From contig JAGRKY010000561.1 of NCBI GenBank assembly GCA_020442095.1, positions 1 through 7,115 of the forward strand: a stretch of 7,115 nt of DNA, in the 5' to 3' direction. Below are positions 5,471-7,115 of the stretch, in pieces. Position numbers and translations under genes: made by a program. Source of the DNA: Bauldia sp. (GTDB taxonomy: Bacteria > Pseudomonadota > Alphaproteobacteria > Rhizobiales > Kaistiaceae). The notes beneath the pieces were generated by a model. It saw nothing but the letters and a program-made list of their open reading frames with translations. It was not told the DNA's origin and did no database searches. The stretch's first letter is position 1; each line of letters opens with the position of its first letter.

Positions 5471-6480
5471 ACACTCTCTCTTTTCCGCATGGCGACATGG
5501 TCCAGCCAGTTGCGGATTACCGGAACGCCTGTCGTGACAAGGCGGCGGGACGCCTTCGGACGCAGGACGCCGCCGCCGGGGAAATCCTCGAGAAGGGCAG
5601 GATCGCGGGCCGTGATCGCCTTGCGGGCGAAAGCCGCCAGCCGCTGCTCGGTCTTGCTGTCGAAATAGCCGGCAGGGATAGCCGGGTAGCGCGGGCTTTC
5701 GCCGCGCAGGAAGCGGCCGACGTCGCGGCGATATTCGCCCATCAGCGAATGCGCGTTGTATTCGGGGTGCCCTTGCAGATAGAGGGCGAGGCTCTTCCGC
5801 CGGCGGATGAACATGTCGACGCCGGCCGTGGCCGACCGCGTCAGCGTCGTGAAGCCGTTGGCGGCCAGCTCGTCCTCGCGCAATTCATTCCAGCGCGAAT
5901 GCGAGACATGGAACCGTGGCTCTGTTCCCTCGAGGAGCGGATCGTCCGAGACGGTCTCGCATTCGAAGACGCCGAACTGCTTTTGCGGCAGGCGATGCCG
6001 CTCGACCCCGTCCGAGTGGAGCACGGCCGCATGGGCGGCAAGGCAGGACCACAGGCTCGCGGTGGTATTCTCTTCCGCCCAGTCGACCACGGAGGTGAGC
6101 TCGGACCAGTAGGGCTCGTCGCTCAGCCGCTCGGCCTGCGGCTCGCAACCGGTGACGATCAGCGCATCGAGGTCGGCGGATTCGAGCTCGGCCAGTCCAC
6201 CATAGGTCGCGCGCATATAGGATCGCGCCTCTTCGCCGCGCGGTATCGCATCGAGGCCGAAGAAATGGAGGCGAACGGTCCACTCGCCGGCCGCGGCCGC
6301 CAGTAGCTTCGAGAACTGCCGTTCGGTCGCCCGCAGCGCAAGGTCCGGCATGTTGTTGACGAGGCCGATCTCCAGGCATCCGGCGTCGGCTCCGCCGGAA
6401 GCGCGCCAGCGGGTCTCCGCCGCCTCGTGTTCGCCGACGGTGGGATTGCCTTGCAGACCCTGGTTGAGCACGACAAACAA
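5458..6480 (-). CDS. metA: MetA-family homoserine O-acyltransferase, divergent, TTG start
   Basis: A 340-residue protein of the glutamine-amidotransferase-like MetA family, which acylates homoserine with succinyl- or acetyl-CoA as the first committed step of methionine synthesis. The catalytic residues align: Cys146 in WSCLAAHAAV (E. coli C142), and His238 with Glu240 in QGHPEYNA. HSRW at 194-197 matches the family HSRY, and NWLDHVAMRK near the end matches the C-terminal NWLNYY. The segment TGCEPQAERLSDEPYW (110-125) aligns without gaps to E. coli TGAPLGLVEF...YW, placing Gln115 at the acyl-CoA selectivity position (Gly for succinyl, Glu for acetyl). NNMPDLALRATE replaces NLMPKKIETE, losing the Lys pair. 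So the acyl donor is uncertain, and another amino-acid substrate is possible. The start is TTG 6480, supported by GGAGAG upstream. It lies 16 bases after a metY-like gene and overlaps the flavin reductase gene, which supports a methionine role. Confidence 0.85.
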   Translation of the reverse strand: MFVVLNQGLQGNPTVGEHEAAETRWRASGGADAGCLEIGLVNNMPDLALRATERQFSKLLAAAAGEWTVRLHFFGLDAIPRGEEARSYMRATYGGLAELESADLDALIVTGCEPQAERLSDEPYWSELTSVVDWAEENTTASLWSCLAAHAAVLHSDGVERHRLPQKQFGVFECETVSDDPLLEGTEPRFHVSHSRWNELREDELAANGFTTLTRSATAGVDMFIRRRKSLALYLQGHPEYNAHSLMGEYRRDVGRFLRGESPRYPAIPAGYFDSKTEQRLAAFARKAITARDPALLEDFPGGGVLRPKASRRLVTTGVPVIRNWLDHVAMRKRESVWTS

Positions 6481-6484
6481 AATG

Positions 6485-6490
6485 CTCTCC
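6485..6490 (-). promoter_or_regulatory. Ribosome binding site supporting the TTG start of the metA-like gene
   Basis: GGAGAG on the minus strand, with six bases between GGAG and TTG 6480. It lies in the 16-base gap after the upstream stop. No ATG gives a comparable N-terminus, and the in-frame GTG at 6471 is too far from this site. Confidence 0.65.
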
Positions 6491-6496
6491 GTCGCT

Positions 6497-7115
6497 CTAT
6501 TCCGCGGCCTCCGGCGTCACGCGCAGCGGGCGCGCGGCGTCCAGTGCCTGGTCGAGATCCTCGATGATGTCGTCGATGTGTTCGATGCCGATGCTGAGGC
6601 GGATCGTGTCCGGGGAGATACCCGCCTTCCGCTGCTCCTCGACGGTCATCTGCCGATGGGTGGTCGATGCGGGATGGCAGGCGAGCGACTTCGCGTCGCC
6701 GATATTGACCAGCCGCTTCACCAGCTTCAGTGCGTCGTAGAAGGATTTACCGGCCTCGAAGCCGCCCTTGATTCCGAAGGTCAGGAGGGACGGCACGCGC
6801 CCGCCGAGATAGCGGCGCGCCAGCCCGTGATAGGGGCTCTCGGGAAAGCCGGCATAGGAGACCCATTCAGTGCGCGGATCGTCGCGCAGGAACTCCGCGA
6901 CGCGGCGGGCATTCTCGACATGCCGCTCGACCCTGAGCGCCACGGTCTCGATTCCCTGCATCAGCTGGAACGCGCTCATCGGCGGCAGGACCGAACCGGT
7001 CGTGCGCTGATAGACGCTGCGGCAGCGGCCGATATAGGCGGCGTCGCCGAAGGCCTCGACATAGACGAGGTCGTGATAGGACGGGTCCGGCTCGGTGAAC
7101 ATCGGGAACCGGCGG
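6497..7115 (-). CDS. metY: O-acetyl/O-succinylhomoserine sulfhydrylase (MetY-like), C-terminal part
   Basis: The last 205 residues of a Cys/Met metabolism PLP-dependent enzyme of fold type I. The frame stays open to the window edge, so the N-terminal half, including the PLP-binding lysine, is not seen. The family replaces the acyl group of an O-acylhomoserine with sulfide to give homocysteine. Hallmarks in order are EPDPSYHDLVYVEAFGDAAY, GSVLPPMSAFQLMQGIETVALR, GDAKSLACHPASTTH (HPASTTH at 6676-6656) and the closing segment IRLSIGIEHIDDIIEDLDQAL with its substrate-carboxylate arginine. The insert-bearing DPSYH region and the HPASTTH/IEHIDD motifs fit MetY-type O-acylhomoserine sulfhydrylases better than cystathionine synthases or lyases. 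It is followed after 16 bases by the metA-like gene, so the two steps of direct sulfhydrylation are encoded together. Acetyl versus succinyl preference is not determined. The internal Met at 7102 is not the real start. Confidence 0.93.
   Translation of the reverse strand, partial: RRFPMFTEPDPSYHDLVYVEAFGDAAYIGRCRSVYQRTTGSVLPPMSAFQLMQGIETVALRVERHVENARRVAEFLRDDPRTEWVSYAGFPESPYHGLARRYLGGRVPSLLTFGIKGGFEAGKSFYDALKLVKRLVNIGDAKSLACHPASTTHRQMTVEEQRKAGISPDTIRLSIGIEHIDDIIEDLDQALDAARPLRVTPEAAE

Noticed and set aside
6481..6496. SAM riboswitch between metY and the metA-like gene
   Set aside because: The gap is only 16 bases and is filled by the ribosome binding site. Any such element would lie upstream of metY, outside the window.

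Overview
The window is GC-rich, with strong G/C bias at third codon positions and GGAGG-type ribosome binding sites. Its gene content fits an alphaproteobacterium, probably of the Rhizobiales/Hyphomicrobiales: a GAF-GAF-PAS class III cyclase, a YoaB-type Rid protein, and a divergent MetA beside a MetY. The genus cannot be fixed from sequence alone. All seven recognisable genes lie on the minus strand, so transcription runs from high to low coordinates. Both window edges cut a gene. No intergenic stretch exceeds about 140 bases, and I see no RNA gene, mobile element or CRISPR array.

In transcription order, 7115-4931 is a tight sulfur/methionine cluster. It holds the C-terminal half of an O-acyl-homoserine sulfhydrylase (MetY-like), a MetA-family homoserine O-acyltransferase starting at TTG 16 bases later, and a flavin reductase that overlaps the end of the metA-like gene. 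The first two would acylate homoserine and replace the acyl group with sulfide. The flavin reductase probably supplies reduced flavin to an unseen monooxygenase. The metA-like protein keeps the catalytic Cys/His/Glu of its family, but the acyl-CoA selectivity position and the Lys-containing N-terminal motif differ from textbook MetA.

In the middle, 4839-3046 encodes a long-chain acyl-CoA synthetase of the FAA1/FadD15 type, separated by 91 bases from the cluster above. After a 137-base gap holding two interleaved inverted repeats comes a small RidA/YjgF-family enamine/imine deaminase (2908-2558).

At the left, 2472-1 is a two-gene signalling unit. The first gene encodes a 153-residue coiled-coil protein whose body is 3.4 copies of an exact 36-residue repeat. 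It overlaps by ATGA the start of a GAF-GAF-PAS-class III nucleotide cyclase, whose substrate-specifying Lys/Thr pair predicts cAMP production. The overlap suggests that the two are made together and may form one assembly. This coiled-coil/cyclase pair is the least explained and most interesting part of the window.
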